Origin: K189A clade bacterium
GTDB lineage: Bacteria > Pseudomonadota > Gammaproteobacteria > Pseudomonadales > Azotimanducaceae
Length of the DNA stretch: 64,000 nt
Direction: 5' to 3'
Assembly: GCA_902565895.1 (NCBI GenBank)
Contig: CACFGV010000006.1
Location: 1 to 64,000, forward strand
The position numbers and the translations under genes are program-made. Of the stretch, positions 26,506 through 34,660 are shown piece by piece. How positions within the stretch are numbered: the stretch's first letter is position 1; each line of letters begins with the position of its first letter. The notes beneath the pieces were generated by a model. That model was not told where the DNA came from. It did no database searches and was given only the letters and a program-made list of their open reading frames with translations.

Positions 26506-26963
26506 TTTTCGGCGGGAAACAGGGTGAATTGGTGGAGGGGTATTTAAGACCTATTCATTGCTCACCGTCGCATAACTGCCACGGGCAGTGCCGGGTTCGG
26601 GTTATCTGTCCTCTCTGTGACATTAAGAGCCCCACTATTCCGATTGGCCTTAAAAAAATCAGCGATGGCTTCGTCGATATTGGATTGCCACCGGAACTGC
26701 GTCAGGCCCCAGGTGTAATCATCCACGCGGCGTTGAGTCGACACAAAATGTGCCCCGAGGAGGCGAGTGAAATTACTCCCGGGTAAATGCCTGGTGTGAC
26801 GGCGGTGCCAGCGGCAGATACTGCTACGCGCCTGACGTTGCTGGTTGGTGTTATTCAGACTTTTACTGCTTACTCAACGGCTGGGGCGCGGTTCGGGATC
26901 AAGCAGGCTCTTAAGGCCAAAGCGCGTGGGCAAACAGTCTTTGCACTCGAACACCTAGAAAAG
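26506..26963. other. 458-base region without a supported gene
   Basis: Between the LLM gene and the opposite-strand reductase gene there are only weak open frames (26529-26786 and 26787-27083 plus, 26562-26744 minus). None has a convincing ribosome site or a family motif. The minus frame 26562-26744 remains open some distance upstream without a start and has protein-like composition, so a decayed gene is possible. Confidence 0.5.
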
Positions 26964-28169
26964 CTACTCGACGATCTCGAAAGTTACGCCTGCGTTTGCA
27001 GGCAAGCGTTCCAACAAGGCGTCACCCATGGCGCTGGCTGGGGTCCAAAAACCGCCGCCTGCGGGCAGGTCGTCGTGGGCTAATGCCAGAGCACTTTCGG
27101 CGATCATCTTTGCGGTAGAGCCATAACCCGGGTCGCGATCACCTTTAACGCTTGCGACCAGATTTTTCGACGCATCGTCGGGGTGTTTGGCGCGCATTTC
27201 GATTTCAAAATAACCCGTGCGTTGTTGCTCTGGGCTGGGTCCTTCGCCGGGTTTAGGCAGTACTTTTTGTAGGCCTTTGCGCGTGATGTGTAAGCTGGCC
27301 AGCCCGGCGAAAACGCCACTGCCGACACCAATTCCAGTGGCACCTAGAAAGCCTTTGGGACCAGCGCCGGTCAGGCTGCCTTCGTCATAACGGAAGTTTT
27401 CTCCATAGGCGCCGTCTAACAGTTCGTTGGTGCGGCGCACCACTCGGGTATTGATGGCCGCCATCATGAATGGCCCAACCCAGCCGTTGAAGTCTTCATC
27501 AAAATATGGGCTGAAGCGATCAGGGCCATCGGCTCCTCGAAAGGTGTCGTTCAGTAAATAGGGGTCGCCCAACTGTTTGAGAAGGCTCGGGTCTTTTTGT
27601 CCCGCCTCCATCATCGCCATCATGCTGTCGATGGTGCCGCCACTGAAGCCGCCTTTAAAAGACTTCGTTCGGTATTTGATGTGCCGGGCGGCAACGCCAT
27701 GGCGGCGTTGCATCTCCTTTTGCAGAAAAAACACACCGATATCAGAGGGTATGCTGTCGAAACCACAGGTATGAACGATGCGCGCGCCACTGTCTTTCGC
27801 TGTTTGTTGGTGCGCGTTAATCATCTCGCGCATCCACAACGACTCACCGGTTAGATCACAATAATCGGTACCGTGCTCTGCGCAGGCCGCGACCAGTTTT
27901 GATCCATAGCGCGCGTAGGGCCCTACCGTGGTGAGTATGACTTTGGTCTGCTGCACCAGTTGGCGCAGGGCCTCGTCGTCGTGGCTGTCCGCGTTCAGTA
28001 CCGGTATGTCCCGGCCACCCACCACGCTCTCAAGCTTGGCAGGGTTACGACCGGCAACGGCCCAGCGCAAATTACCGTTGCCGTATTCCTGGTGCATATA
28101 GTCCACCACAATCCGGCCGGTAAAGCCGCTGGCCCCCCAAACGATGATGTCGTATGGGCGCTCTTGCAT
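26964..28169 (-). CDS. saccharopine dehydrogenase-like oxidoreductase (trans-acting enoyl reductase type)
   Basis: A 401-residue NAD(P)-binding protein. The Rossmann motif is IIVWGASGFTGRIVVDYM; GPYARYGSKLVAACAEHGTDYCDLTGE and HTCGFDSIPSDIG are typical of the saccharopine-dehydrogenase-like family that includes mycobacterial trans-acting enoyl reductases. Such enzymes act on lipid intermediates in mycobacteria; in gammaproteobacteria their role is unclear. It starts two bases after the stop of the upstream redox fusion gene, so the two are cotranscribed. Confidence 0.87.
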   Translation of the reverse strand: MQERPYDIIVWGASGFTGRIVVDYMHQEYGNGNLRWAVAGRNPAKLESVVGGRDIPVLNADSHDDEALRQLVQQTKVILTTVGPYARYGSKLVAACAEHGTDYCDLTGESLWMREMINAHQQTAKDSGARIVHTCGFDSIPSDIGVFFLQKEMQRRHGVAARHIKYRTKSFKGGFSGGTIDSMMAMMEAGQKDPSLLKQLGDPYLLNDTFRGADGPDRFSPYFDEDFNGWVGPFMMAAINTRVVRRTNELLDGAYGENFRYDEGSLTGAGPKGFLGATGIGVGSGVFAGLASLHITRKGLQKVLPKPGEGPSPEQQRTGYFEIEMRAKHPDDASKNLVASVKGDRDPGYGSTAKMIAESALALAHDDLPAGGGFWTPASAMGDALLERLPANAGVTFEIVE

Positions 28170-28171
28170 CG

Positions 28172-30142
28172 TTAGCGCGCGCCGGCGTTGCTGCCCTGAC
28201 TTCGTTGCATTTGCTGTAGCTGATGCATTTCTCTAATGCTCAATCCGCCGTCGCTGTTGATATCCGCCTGCTCAAAGCGCTTGCCGATGCGTCGCTTGAG
28301 ATAGCCGGGCAATTCTGTCCATGACAATTTGCCGTCGAAATCTTTATCCATGAAGCCAACCATTTGCGTGGTTTCGGCCAACGCTTTGTCGTGCACAGGA
28401 GCTTCTGTGGTTTCGTCCACATAGGTATAGCTGAACGCGCCGTAGAGCATTTCGTCCCAGCTTTGCAGGCCCCAGGGCACATTGATGTTCGGATCCGGGT
28501 TGCCTGGGTTGTTTGCGGAATTGTCGTACCAAGTCGTGTGCACCAAGCGGGCACCAGCCTCTACACGCTTCGGCTCAACAAATTCGTAGGTGCGCTGCCA
28601 ATTAAAATCGTAGTTGGGCACCGACAAAATGGTCTCTTTGCGACCATCGGCGTGTACGATTTCGAATTTCGACGCTACACCGCGGTAGTGAGAGTGGGGC
28701 ACCAGGTCGTGAATTTCTGCCGGTCGATCAAATTCGTAGTACGACACTTCTTGATGGCGCGCTGTATTTGCTGGAATGTTAATCGCCGGGTTGATGACCA
28801 CGTCTTGGCGATAGAAGTTCTTTGGCTGCTCTTGATGAAAGTACAGGCCGATTTTTGACCGGTCTGTGGTCTCTCTGCCCACCGGGGTGTAATGCAGCTG
28901 GAAAGTGAACTCACCACCAGGTGCGATGTACACGCCGGTGTCGACCGGAAAGACATTAGACTCGTTACCTGGTGCGTATCCGATCAGATAGTTGTCAAAG
29001 ACACCGCTGTTGCGCTTTTGTGCTGAGGTGTCGGCGTCAATAGAGCCTGCCAATATATGATGAACGACCTCTCGATCGCCAGGCAGTACGGTCGCTGCAC
29101 GAACCCAGACGCCTACATCTAGGGGGTTCTTGACCCGAGGGAATTTGTACTCAACCACGCCACTGGCGGGAATTGTATATTCAGGAATGTTGAGAACAAG
29201 GTCTGGTTCGCCCAACGGCCATTGCGTCTGAGCGATTTTGACCTCTGCCAGTGGATCTGGGCCTTCACCGCGTGGTGCGCCAGCTTCAATCCAATGCACC
29301 AATGTTTGTTTTTGCTCAATGCTCAATGACTTGTCGTCTTTGAACACGCCAATATGCGGATCTGCGTGCCAGGGTGGCATGCGCTTAGTACGTACGACTT
29401 CTCGAATCATCGGCGCGAAGCCGCGCACCATGTTGTAGTCGCTCATTGCCCAAGGGCCAAGGCCGCCCTCGGTATGACACACCACACATTTTTCTTGCAG
29501 CATGGGCGCAATGGTTTCGGCGTAGCTGATCTGTTCGTGGGCCTTATTCTTTTGCGCAAAGTTAATAAGGCAGCCAATGGCGTCGCGCTTGGCCAGTGCC
29601 ACAGGTTCGCCAGCCAGGACGGCGTCTATTGCATCCGCAGCAAAGTGCTCAGACGCTTCGTTCTTTTGACGTTCATAGACTTGTCGATCGTTGATCGGGC
29701 CGCGATAGGCGATTTGCCAAGTCTTGGGGTCAATGACCAGAATTTCACCGGTTCGGATCAGATCCAGGGATTCGCCAATAAGTTGTGTTTCATCATGCAG
29801 TATGGGCATATCAATGCCGTATTTCTCGGCCTCGGCGGCGATGGTTTCCCGGCGATCCTGCAAGTTTGAGTTGAGCATGAAAAACTGCGTGCCAGCGTCT
29901 GCAAACTGATCTCTTAATGCTTTGTAGTCGGTCAACGCATTGCGCACGATTGGGCAGCCGTTGCCCTGAACCATAATTACAATGGCGGATGCGTTCTTGT
30001 GATAGTACAGGTCGTGGGCGTCGCCTTTGTGATCAAGTAGCACAAAGTTGTCTACGCGCATGGCCTGAACGCCGCCGGTGCTCAAGACCAATGCCACCAA
30101 CACAGCAGTAGCCCGAACAGTTTGGTAAAGGAAACGACTCAT
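28172..30142 (-). CDS. exported redoxin-cytochrome c-copper monooxygenase-EF-hand fusion
   Basis: A 656-residue secreted multidomain protein. Residues 1-28 are a signal peptide. About 30-185 form a thioredoxin-like AhpC/TSA redoxin (VQGNGCPIV, single Cys63, no CxxC). Residues 205-300 form a haem c domain (CVVCH 219-223; Met candidates near RTKRMPPWH). About 310-560 resemble the copper type II, ascorbate-dependent monooxygenase (PHM/DBM) fold, with VVHHILAG (361-362), QLHYT (417) and PHSHYRG (483, 485) as copper-ligand candidates. Residues about 590-650 hold two EF-hands (DKDFDGKLSWTE, DINSDGGLSIRE). It would act in the periplasm or outside. Substrate unknown. Confidence 0.85.
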   Translation of the reverse strand: MSRFLYQTVRATAVLVALVLSTGGVQAMRVDNFVLLDHKGDAHDLYYHKNASAIVIMVQGNGCPIVRNALTDYKALRDQFADAGTQFFMLNSNLQDRRETIAAEAEKYGIDMPILHDETQLIGESLDLIRTGEILVIDPKTWQIAYRGPINDRQVYERQKNEASEHFAADAIDAVLAGEPVALAKRDAIGCLINFAQKNKAHEQISYAETIAPMLQEKCVVCHTEGGLGPWAMSDYNMVRGFAPMIREVVRTKRMPPWHADPHIGVFKDDKSLSIEQKQTLVHWIEAGAPRGEGPDPLAEVKIAQTQWPLGEPDLVLNIPEYTIPASGVVEYKFPRVKNPLDVGVWVRAATVLPGDREVVHHILAGSIDADTSAQKRNSGVFDNYLIGYAPGNESNVFPVDTGVYIAPGGEFTFQLHYTPVGRETTDRSKIGLYFHQEQPKNFYRQDVVINPAINIPANTARHQEVSYYEFDRPAEIHDLVPHSHYRGVASKFEIVHADGRKETILSVPNYDFNWQRTYEFVEPKRVEAGARLVHTTWYDNSANNPGNPDPNINVPWGLQSWDEMLYGAFSYTYVDETTEAPVHDKALAETTQMVGFMDKDFDGKLSWTELPGYLKRRIGKRFEQADINSDGGLSIREMHQLQQMQRSQGSNAGAR

Positions 30143-30217
30143 GGCGTCCTCCTACAAAGATAAGTGACGGACAAACCTATACCCCACGTCCAACGGATTC
30201 AAGGATTTCGGCTCGTT

Positions 30218-30238
30218 TTGTGTTGTTTGGTAACACAA
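30218..30238. promoter_or_regulatory. perfect 7-base inverted repeat upstream of redox fusion gene
   Basis: TTGTGTT and AACACAA are separated by seven bases, in the 154-base space between the esterase stop (30297) and the redox fusion start (30142), both on the minus strand. It may be an operator for the fusion gene or a weak hairpin after the esterase gene. Confidence 0.4.
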
Positions 30239-30296
30239 TTGTGCTTCGCGTATTGCGTTGAGTCTGCGTGTTGGGCTGCGTTCTGCGCGAGGTGAT

Positions 30297-31190
30297 CTAC
30301 AATTCGCTGATAAAGTCGAATATCGCCCGGTAAGCGTCCTGGTATTGGGTGTCGCTGAAGCCGCTGTGATTGCCACCCTCCATGGTGACCAATCGATTCG
30401 GCGTACTCAGGCTTTCATGCAGTGCGGTGGCCTGTTCAAAGGGCACCACGGAATCCTGGTCCCCGTGGACGGTTATGATGGGTGGGGTGTCTTCTGAAAC
30501 TAAGAATAACGGTGAGTGGGCAGCGGAAATGTCTGACATTTTGTCCAAATCGCCAATCCAGCTTGCTGCATAGTTACTTTCTGGCTTGGTTTTACGTAAA
30601 AATTCATGCACGGCTTCGATGTCGGTGATACCAAACCAATTAACAACTGCGCGAGGCGGCGTGGGCGCCTGGCAAGGATGTTCGCCCTTACTGTTGCGCA
30701 TGCCCACCACCAAAGCCAGATGACCCCCGGCACTGGCACCGGAGACAACGACTTGATCCAGTGGCATGTCGGCAGCAGCTAAAATTTCGCTGATACGTTG
30801 GTAGGCGCACATAACGTCGTCGGCGGCGTTCGGCGCTGTATTGGGTCCCTGGCGATAGTTCACGTTGGCAACATTCCAACCCCGTTGTAGGTACGGAATA
30901 AGCCATGGGGTTTCGCGGGCCTTGTCGCCGGCAACCCAGCCGCCGCCGTGAATCCAGACCAGCGTAGGTCGTGGTGTTGGGTCTGCGGCAAAATAGCTTG
31001 GCTCGCCGGTACGTTGACCGTACATGTATAGGTCGAAGACTTGCCCTGGTTGCTCGCCGTAGCGGATGTCCACCTGTTTGCTGTAGCGATGACCCCAAAA
31101 TTCCGCCGCGAGGGCCGTATGACTGAGTATAAGAGCGCAGATAGCAATGATTGAGGCGATGATTCGGTGATGAAATGTTCGCGGCTTCAT
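30297..31190 (-). CDS. exported alpha/beta hydrolase (carboxylesterase/BD-FAE type)
   Basis: A 297-residue esterase of the hormone-sensitive-lipase/BD-FAE superfamily with a signal peptide (MKPRTFHHRIIASIIAICALILSHTALAAE). The oxyanion motif is WIHGGGWVAGDK, the nucleophile elbow GASAGGH, the acid in HGDQDSVVPF and the His in GGNHSGF. ATG 31190 is chosen since it begins the signal peptide; it overlaps the upstream CysZ-like stop by four bases (ATGA). Confidence 0.9.
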   Translation of the reverse strand: MKPRTFHHRIIASIIAICALILSHTALAAEFWGHRYSKQVDIRYGEQPGQVFDLYMYGQRTGEPSYFAADPTPRPTLVWIHGGGWVAGDKARETPWLIPYLQRGWNVANVNYRQGPNTAPNAADDVMCAYQRISEILAAADMPLDQVVVSGASAGGHLALVVGMRNSKGEHPCQAPTPPRAVVNWFGITDIEAVHEFLRKTKPESNYAASWIGDLDKMSDISAAHSPLFLVSEDTPPIITVHGDQDSVVPFEQATALHESLSTPNRLVTMEGGNHSGFSDTQYQDAYRAIFDFISEL

Positions 31191-31918
31191 GACGGTGTGT
31201 CCTCGGAAATGGATTGCCAAAGTAAAGTGCCTCCTACGACGGCGGCGGGTATGACAAAAAAGTTTAAAAACGGTATCGCCAGAGTAAGGCTGGCGCAAGC
31301 GCCGAATCCCAATGACCGCGCGCGGACTTGGGCGAGTTGTTGCAACGTAAAATCGAATGGCCGGGCATGGTTTTCGCTGGCGTAGTCGGCGAATTGCACC
31401 GCCATCAACCAAGCACTGAATCCAAACCACAGCGCTGGCATGATCAAATTCAGGCCAGGGACAAAACTCAGCAGCACCAGTGCAAGCAAGCGAGGTAAGT
31501 GATAACGCAGTTTATGCAGTTCTCGCGCAATACTGGTACCGATGCTCTTTAGTAGACTTTCGTGAGCTTGGGTGGGGGCGTCTGAACTCGACAGTGCCCA
31601 GGCAGCCTCCGCTAATTGGCCAAGAAAGGGTGCTGCGATAAGAGTAACCAGCAGGCTGCTAAGCCAAAAGCCCGCTAGCCCCATCGTGGTGTAAATCAAT
31701 ATCAGCAATGCTACGTTTAGCCAACTTAACCATTGCGGTAGGTTCTGTTGCAGCCAGTCACCGGCATTGGCGCCTAGCGGCACAACAACCAGCGTAAGAG
31801 TCAGGCTAAAAATCACCACGCCAATCAACACCGGTAACCATACATAGCGGCGCAGTGCCGGGGAGAGTGCCAGTTTTACGCCAGATAGAAACAGTTGGCC
31901 ACCGTGCAATAATTGCAT
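31187..31918 (-). CDS. cysZ: CysZ-like/EI24 membrane protein
   Basis: A 243-residue membrane protein with four to six hydrophobic segments. FLSGVKLALSPALRRYVWLPVLI at the N terminus and LPRLLALVLLSFVPGLNLIMPALWF match the CysZ/EI24 family, where CysZ mediates sulfate entry for cysteine synthesis. ATG 31918 is preferred; an upstream TTG (32005) extends the frame but the extra residues are not CysZ-like. The downstream esterase is coupled. The 290-base gap to the phosphotransferase gene contains the divergent promoters and nothing else I recognise. Confidence 0.75.
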   Translation of the reverse strand: MQLLHGGQLFLSGVKLALSPALRRYVWLPVLIGVVIFSLTLTLVVVPLGANAGDWLQQNLPQWLSWLNVALLILIYTTMGLAGFWLSSLLVTLIAAPFLGQLAEAAWALSSSDAPTQAHESLLKSIGTSIARELHKLRYHLPRLLALVLLSFVPGLNLIMPALWFGFSAWLMAVQFADYASENHARPFDFTLQQLAQVRARSLGFGACASLTLAIPFLNFFVIPAAVVGGTLLWQSISEDTPS

Positions 31919-32208
31919 GGGGAGAATCCATAGCCCAGTTGAGGCGGCATTCTGCGTTGCCTGGCTGACAGGGTCTAGTGCCACAACCAACTGAACGTTC
32001 AGCAACAGCGCGGGTCTGGGTTGTTGGCGCCCAGCTAACGCGTCTCCGGCCCGCCGTCTTGCTCAGGCCCGCAAACCCCTAATATTCAACGGATTGGAGC
32101 TGTGGTTGTGCAAAATATTCCCTCGTCTATGATCTTCGCTGACCAAGCAGCGACAAAGTGAGCACGCTGTAGGGGAAAAACGAGTATCAGTTGCATAAGG
32201 GGAGCAAG

Positions 32209-33234
32209 GTGTCGCCAAAGGAGAATCAACAGGGGATCGCGGCAGATCGAGTCACTGATTGGATGTCGCAGCACATAGACGATTTGGCCCCACCGCTCAG
32301 TTTTGAACTGATTGCTGGCGGCCACTCCAACCTGACCTATTCTGTGCAGGATCAAAACGGGCGTACCTTTGTGCTGCGGCGTCCGCCGCTGGGCCATGTG
32401 TTGGAGAGCGCCCACGACATGGGACGGGAGCACAAGATCATTACCGCGTTGGCTGGGTCGGCGGTACCAGTAGCCGAAACTGTGGGACTGTGCAAAGACG
32501 TTGCAGTGAACGATGCACCTTTTTATGTCATGCACTACGTAGCTGGCCCGGTGCTGCACGATGCCGAAGTGACGGCTCAAGTGCCAGCACAAGGGCGCGC
32601 GGTATTAGGCGATAACGTTGTAGATGTGCTCGCAGCACTGCATCAGCTTGATCCAGACCAGGTTGGGCTGGGTGATTTAGGGCGCAAAGAAGCTTATCTG
32701 CAGCGGCAACTAACACGTTGGAGCAAACAATGGGACGCCACCGAGACCCATAAAGTGCCAGCTATGGATGAAAGCACCCGATTGCTCGCCGAGCGAATGC
32801 CAGAGCAACTTGGTGCGAGCATTGTTCACGGTGACTATCGCTTGGGCAATATGATTATCGGTGAGGGCAAGGTTAAAGCGGTATTGGATTGGGAGCTTTG
32901 TACCCTGGGTGATCCGCTGGCGGATGTAGGGTATTTGCTGAATAGCTGGATTGCACCAGGCGAGGGCGAAGAAGACATTGCACCCACCTCAGCCGGTGGA
33001 TTTTGTAGCCGCGAACAACTCGCCGAACGCTATGCTCAACAGACCGGTCGTGATCTGAGCGCGATAAATTACTATCGGGCTTTCTCTCACTGGCGTTTAG
33101 CCGCCATTGGTCAAGGAGTCTATAAACGGTACTTGGTCGGTGCTATGGGCGATAACCGTGATGTGGATTTAGAAGCGCAGAAACAAGGCGTTACCCTCAA
33201 AGCCGAAGCGGCGCTGGAGTTTCTAAGCAAGTAA
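32209..33234 (+). CDS. phosphotransferase (aminoglycoside-phosphotransferase fold, ACAD10/11-like)
   Basis: A 341-residue kinase-like protein. LIAGGHSNLTYSV is the glycine-rich loop, FVLRRPP carries the ATP-contact lysine-equivalent region, VHGDYRLGNM is the catalytic loop with Asp, and VLDWELCTLGDPLADVGY holds the metal-binding Asp. This subfamily is like the N-terminal domain of ACAD10/11, where 4-hydroxyacyl-CoAs are phosphorylated before dehydration. GTG at 32209 follows GGGGAGCAAG; the upstream TTG (32191) is rejected. It converges on the candidate sRNA at 33250-33360. Confidence 0.9.
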   Translation: MSPKENQQGIAADRVTDWMSQHIDDLAPPLSFELIAGGHSNLTYSVQDQNGRTFVLRRPPLGHVLESAHDMGREHKIITALAGSAVPVAETVGLCKDVAVNDAPFYVMHYVAGPVLHDAEVTAQVPAQGRAVLGDNVVDVLAALHQLDPDQVGLGDLGRKEAYLQRQLTRWSKQWDATETHKVPAMDESTRLLAERMPEQLGASIVHGDYRLGNMIIGEGKVKAVLDWELCTLGDPLADVGYLLNSWIAPGEGEEDIAPTSAGGFCSREQLAERYAQQTGRDLSAINYYRAFSHWRLAAIGQGVYKRYLVGAMGDNRDVDLEAQKQGVTLKAEAALEFLSK

Positions 33235-33249
33235 CTAAGAGTTGAGAAT

Positions 33250-33360
33250 AAAAAAGGCGTGCCAGACATCGGAACATCTGGAGACAACTCGTCTTCTTGG
33301 GGGAAGGACATTGTAAGGAAGGACTCTACTGAGTTGTACACACGCCTGAACTAAAATCTG
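33250..33360 (-). ncRNA. candidate structured sRNA with anti-Shine-Dalgarno loops
   Basis: On the minus strand a TTGACA-N16-TACATT promoter lies just upstream. The transcript of about 110 nt folds as P1 GGCGUG (33346-33341) with CACGCC (33261-33256), P2 ACAACUC (33337-33331) with GAGUUGU (33290-33284), and P3 CCAGAUG with UGUCUGG (33281-33262 region), then six U (33255-33250). P3 pairs with two G-U wobbles only when read on the minus strand; on the plus strand the same positions would be C-A mismatches. The P2 loop has two copies of GUCCUUCC (33324-33317 and 33309-33302), complementary to ribosome sites. No supported reading frame is within it. It is a prediction from sequence only. Confidence 0.62.
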
Positions 33361-33366
33361 GCGCTA

Positions 33367-33428
33367 AATGTACAGTACAAAAATAAGCTGTCAAGCAAAT
33401 ATTTTAAAATTGTACAGGTTATGTACAA
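33367..33428 (-). promoter_or_regulatory. promoter and TGTACA boxes of the candidate sRNA
   Basis: Minus-strand -35 TTGACA (33394-33389) and -10 TACATT (33372-33367) are separated by 16 bases. One TGTACA box (33369-33374) overlaps the -10. Two more, TTGTACA at 33410-33416 and TGTACAA at 33422-33428, form a 7-base inverted pair with a five-base spacer upstream of the -35. A fourth box, 33335-33340, lies in the transcript. The same boxes flank the MerR gene start, so that regulator is the likely binder. Confidence 0.6.
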
Positions 33429-33477
33429 GCGTAAGGTCTCGAACACAGCGAATTGAATCGCGTCGCCTGGTCTTGAC

Positions 33478-34485
33478 TCAGTGCTGGGGGTTGCCTGCAC
33501 CGCCCTGTGGGTAGTCAGATGGGTTGGTTTGCAGCGGATTGGCGCCGCTTACTGGGTCCTGTTGTTGCTGTTGCAGCAGGGTTTGCAGCGCGATCTCTGC
33601 TTGTGCGCGACTCTGGCCGATATCGCTTGCCGCCTGTTGCAGCGCCTGTGCCTGTGTCGAGGTGGACTGGGTCAAGGCGTCATCGCTGCATACATTTAGA
33701 AAGCTGTTTAGCGCATTAAGCTGATGAATTTGCTCGACAATTTTCTGGTTCGCTTGATGCGGTGAGTCATCAGCTACAGCAACAGCGATCAATTCTTCGT
33801 CGCTAAATAAGCGCGGTGCGCTGACGCCGTACAGCTTCGGTACGCCGAATAGACTTAAGCACTGTTGTTCAATGTCGCGCCAGGGCAGGGGCCAACGTAT
33901 TGGGTTCAGTTCAGTCTCCTCACACTGGCGCACCTGTTCTGCCGTGGCGAATTGGTAAATTGGCAACACCCTCGCAGTTGGCGCCAGGTCTTTGACCTGC
34001 GCGATCAATTGCGGCAGCAATACGGGTAGCTGTAAGGCGATAACATCAACTGACGGTACCTGGGCGTCCGCCAGCAGCGCCTCGACATTGGCCCAGCGGC
34101 CCACCACAGAAACCGAGTCGGCAACCTTTGACTGTTGCTCCAGCTGTAAAATACCCGCGCCGACCAGTGCTACGTTTGCGGCCCGTCCTAAACGGTTGGC
34201 CCCAACGGTGTTTAGATCCTGAGCGGGCTCTACGTTTAGGCGCGCTTCGAGTTGCGTGCTACTGAGTTCGATGATGCGTGAAATTGATTCGCCGCGATCC
34301 AGTAAGCGTTTGATTTTAATTAAATTCTGAACTTGCGTGTGACTGTACAGGCGAATTTTTCCCTTCCTTTCAGCAGGCGCGAATCCATAACGGCGCTCCC
34401 AGGCCCGCAGGCGCTCTGCAGCTATACCGGTCAGCGCGGTAACGCTGCCGATCTGATACAGATCCTGTGCGGGAAAGTCTGTCAT
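33478..34485 (-). CDS. MerR-family regulator (MlrA/CarH/LitR-like)
   Basis: A 335-residue regulator. Residues 8-80 are a MerR winged helix (LYQIGSVTALTGIAAERLRAWERRYGFAPAERK, then IRLYSHTQVQNLIKIKRLLDRGESISRII), close in form to MlrA and the LitR/CarH group. The middle (about 105-215) has a Rossmann-like pattern suggesting a B12-binding-like fold, but the DxHxxG cobalamin motif is absent. The C terminus is Gln/Pro-rich and probably disordered. ATG 34485 is preferred over the upstream 34509. TGTACA boxes precede the gene and the candidate sRNA that follows it. Confidence 0.85.
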   Translation of the reverse strand: MTDFPAQDLYQIGSVTALTGIAAERLRAWERRYGFAPAERKGKIRLYSHTQVQNLIKIKRLLDRGESISRIIELSSTQLEARLNVEPAQDLNTVGANRLGRAANVALVGAGILQLEQQSKVADSVSVVGRWANVEALLADAQVPSVDVIALQLPVLLPQLIAQVKDLAPTARVLPIYQFATAEQVRQCEETELNPIRWPLPWRDIEQQCLSLFGVPKLYGVSAPRLFSDEELIAVAVADDSPHQANQKIVEQIHQLNALNSFLNVCSDDALTQSTSTQAQALQQAASDIGQSRAQAEIALQTLLQQQQQDPVSGANPLQTNPSDYPQGGAGNPQH

Positions 34486-34495
34486 GGTCAAAATC

Positions 34496-34540
34496 TGTAC
34501 AAAGGGCACGGGATATTACCGAAAAACGAGAGTTTGTACA
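34496..34540 (-). promoter_or_regulatory. autoregulatory promoter of the MerR gene
   Basis: TGTACA boxes lie at 34535-34540 and 34496-34501. On the minus strand the first box is 16 bases before TAATAT (34518-34513), so it takes the place of the -35 element; the second lies near the predicted transcript start, just before the gene. This layout suits autoregulation and could also affect the divergent acyl-CoA synthetase gene. Confidence 0.55.
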
Positions 34541-34660
34541 GGTCGTTCGAGCAGCGCTAGGGCGGGAATGCAGTGATAGATGCCGTGCGGCGATTGTTAT
34601 CCAGCGGATTTTTGGTCAACAATAGCGCTCGAATTATTGATTGGATTGGGGACGCTTCTC

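Noticed and set aside
26529-27083. Two plus-strand frames as genes
   Set aside because: There is no ribosome site, no motif, and the second runs into the reductase gene on the other strand.
33120-33341. Minus-strand frame overlapping the sRNA as a small protein gene
   Set aside because: No ribosome site precedes its ATG, the upstream bases are C-rich (CCUUCC), and the frame runs into antisense of the phosphotransferase.
33250-33350. CsrB/RsmY-like sponge RNA on the plus strand (several GGA motifs)
   Set aside because: The plus strand has no U tract at the end and loses two pairs in helix P3; the promoter and terminator are on the minus strand.
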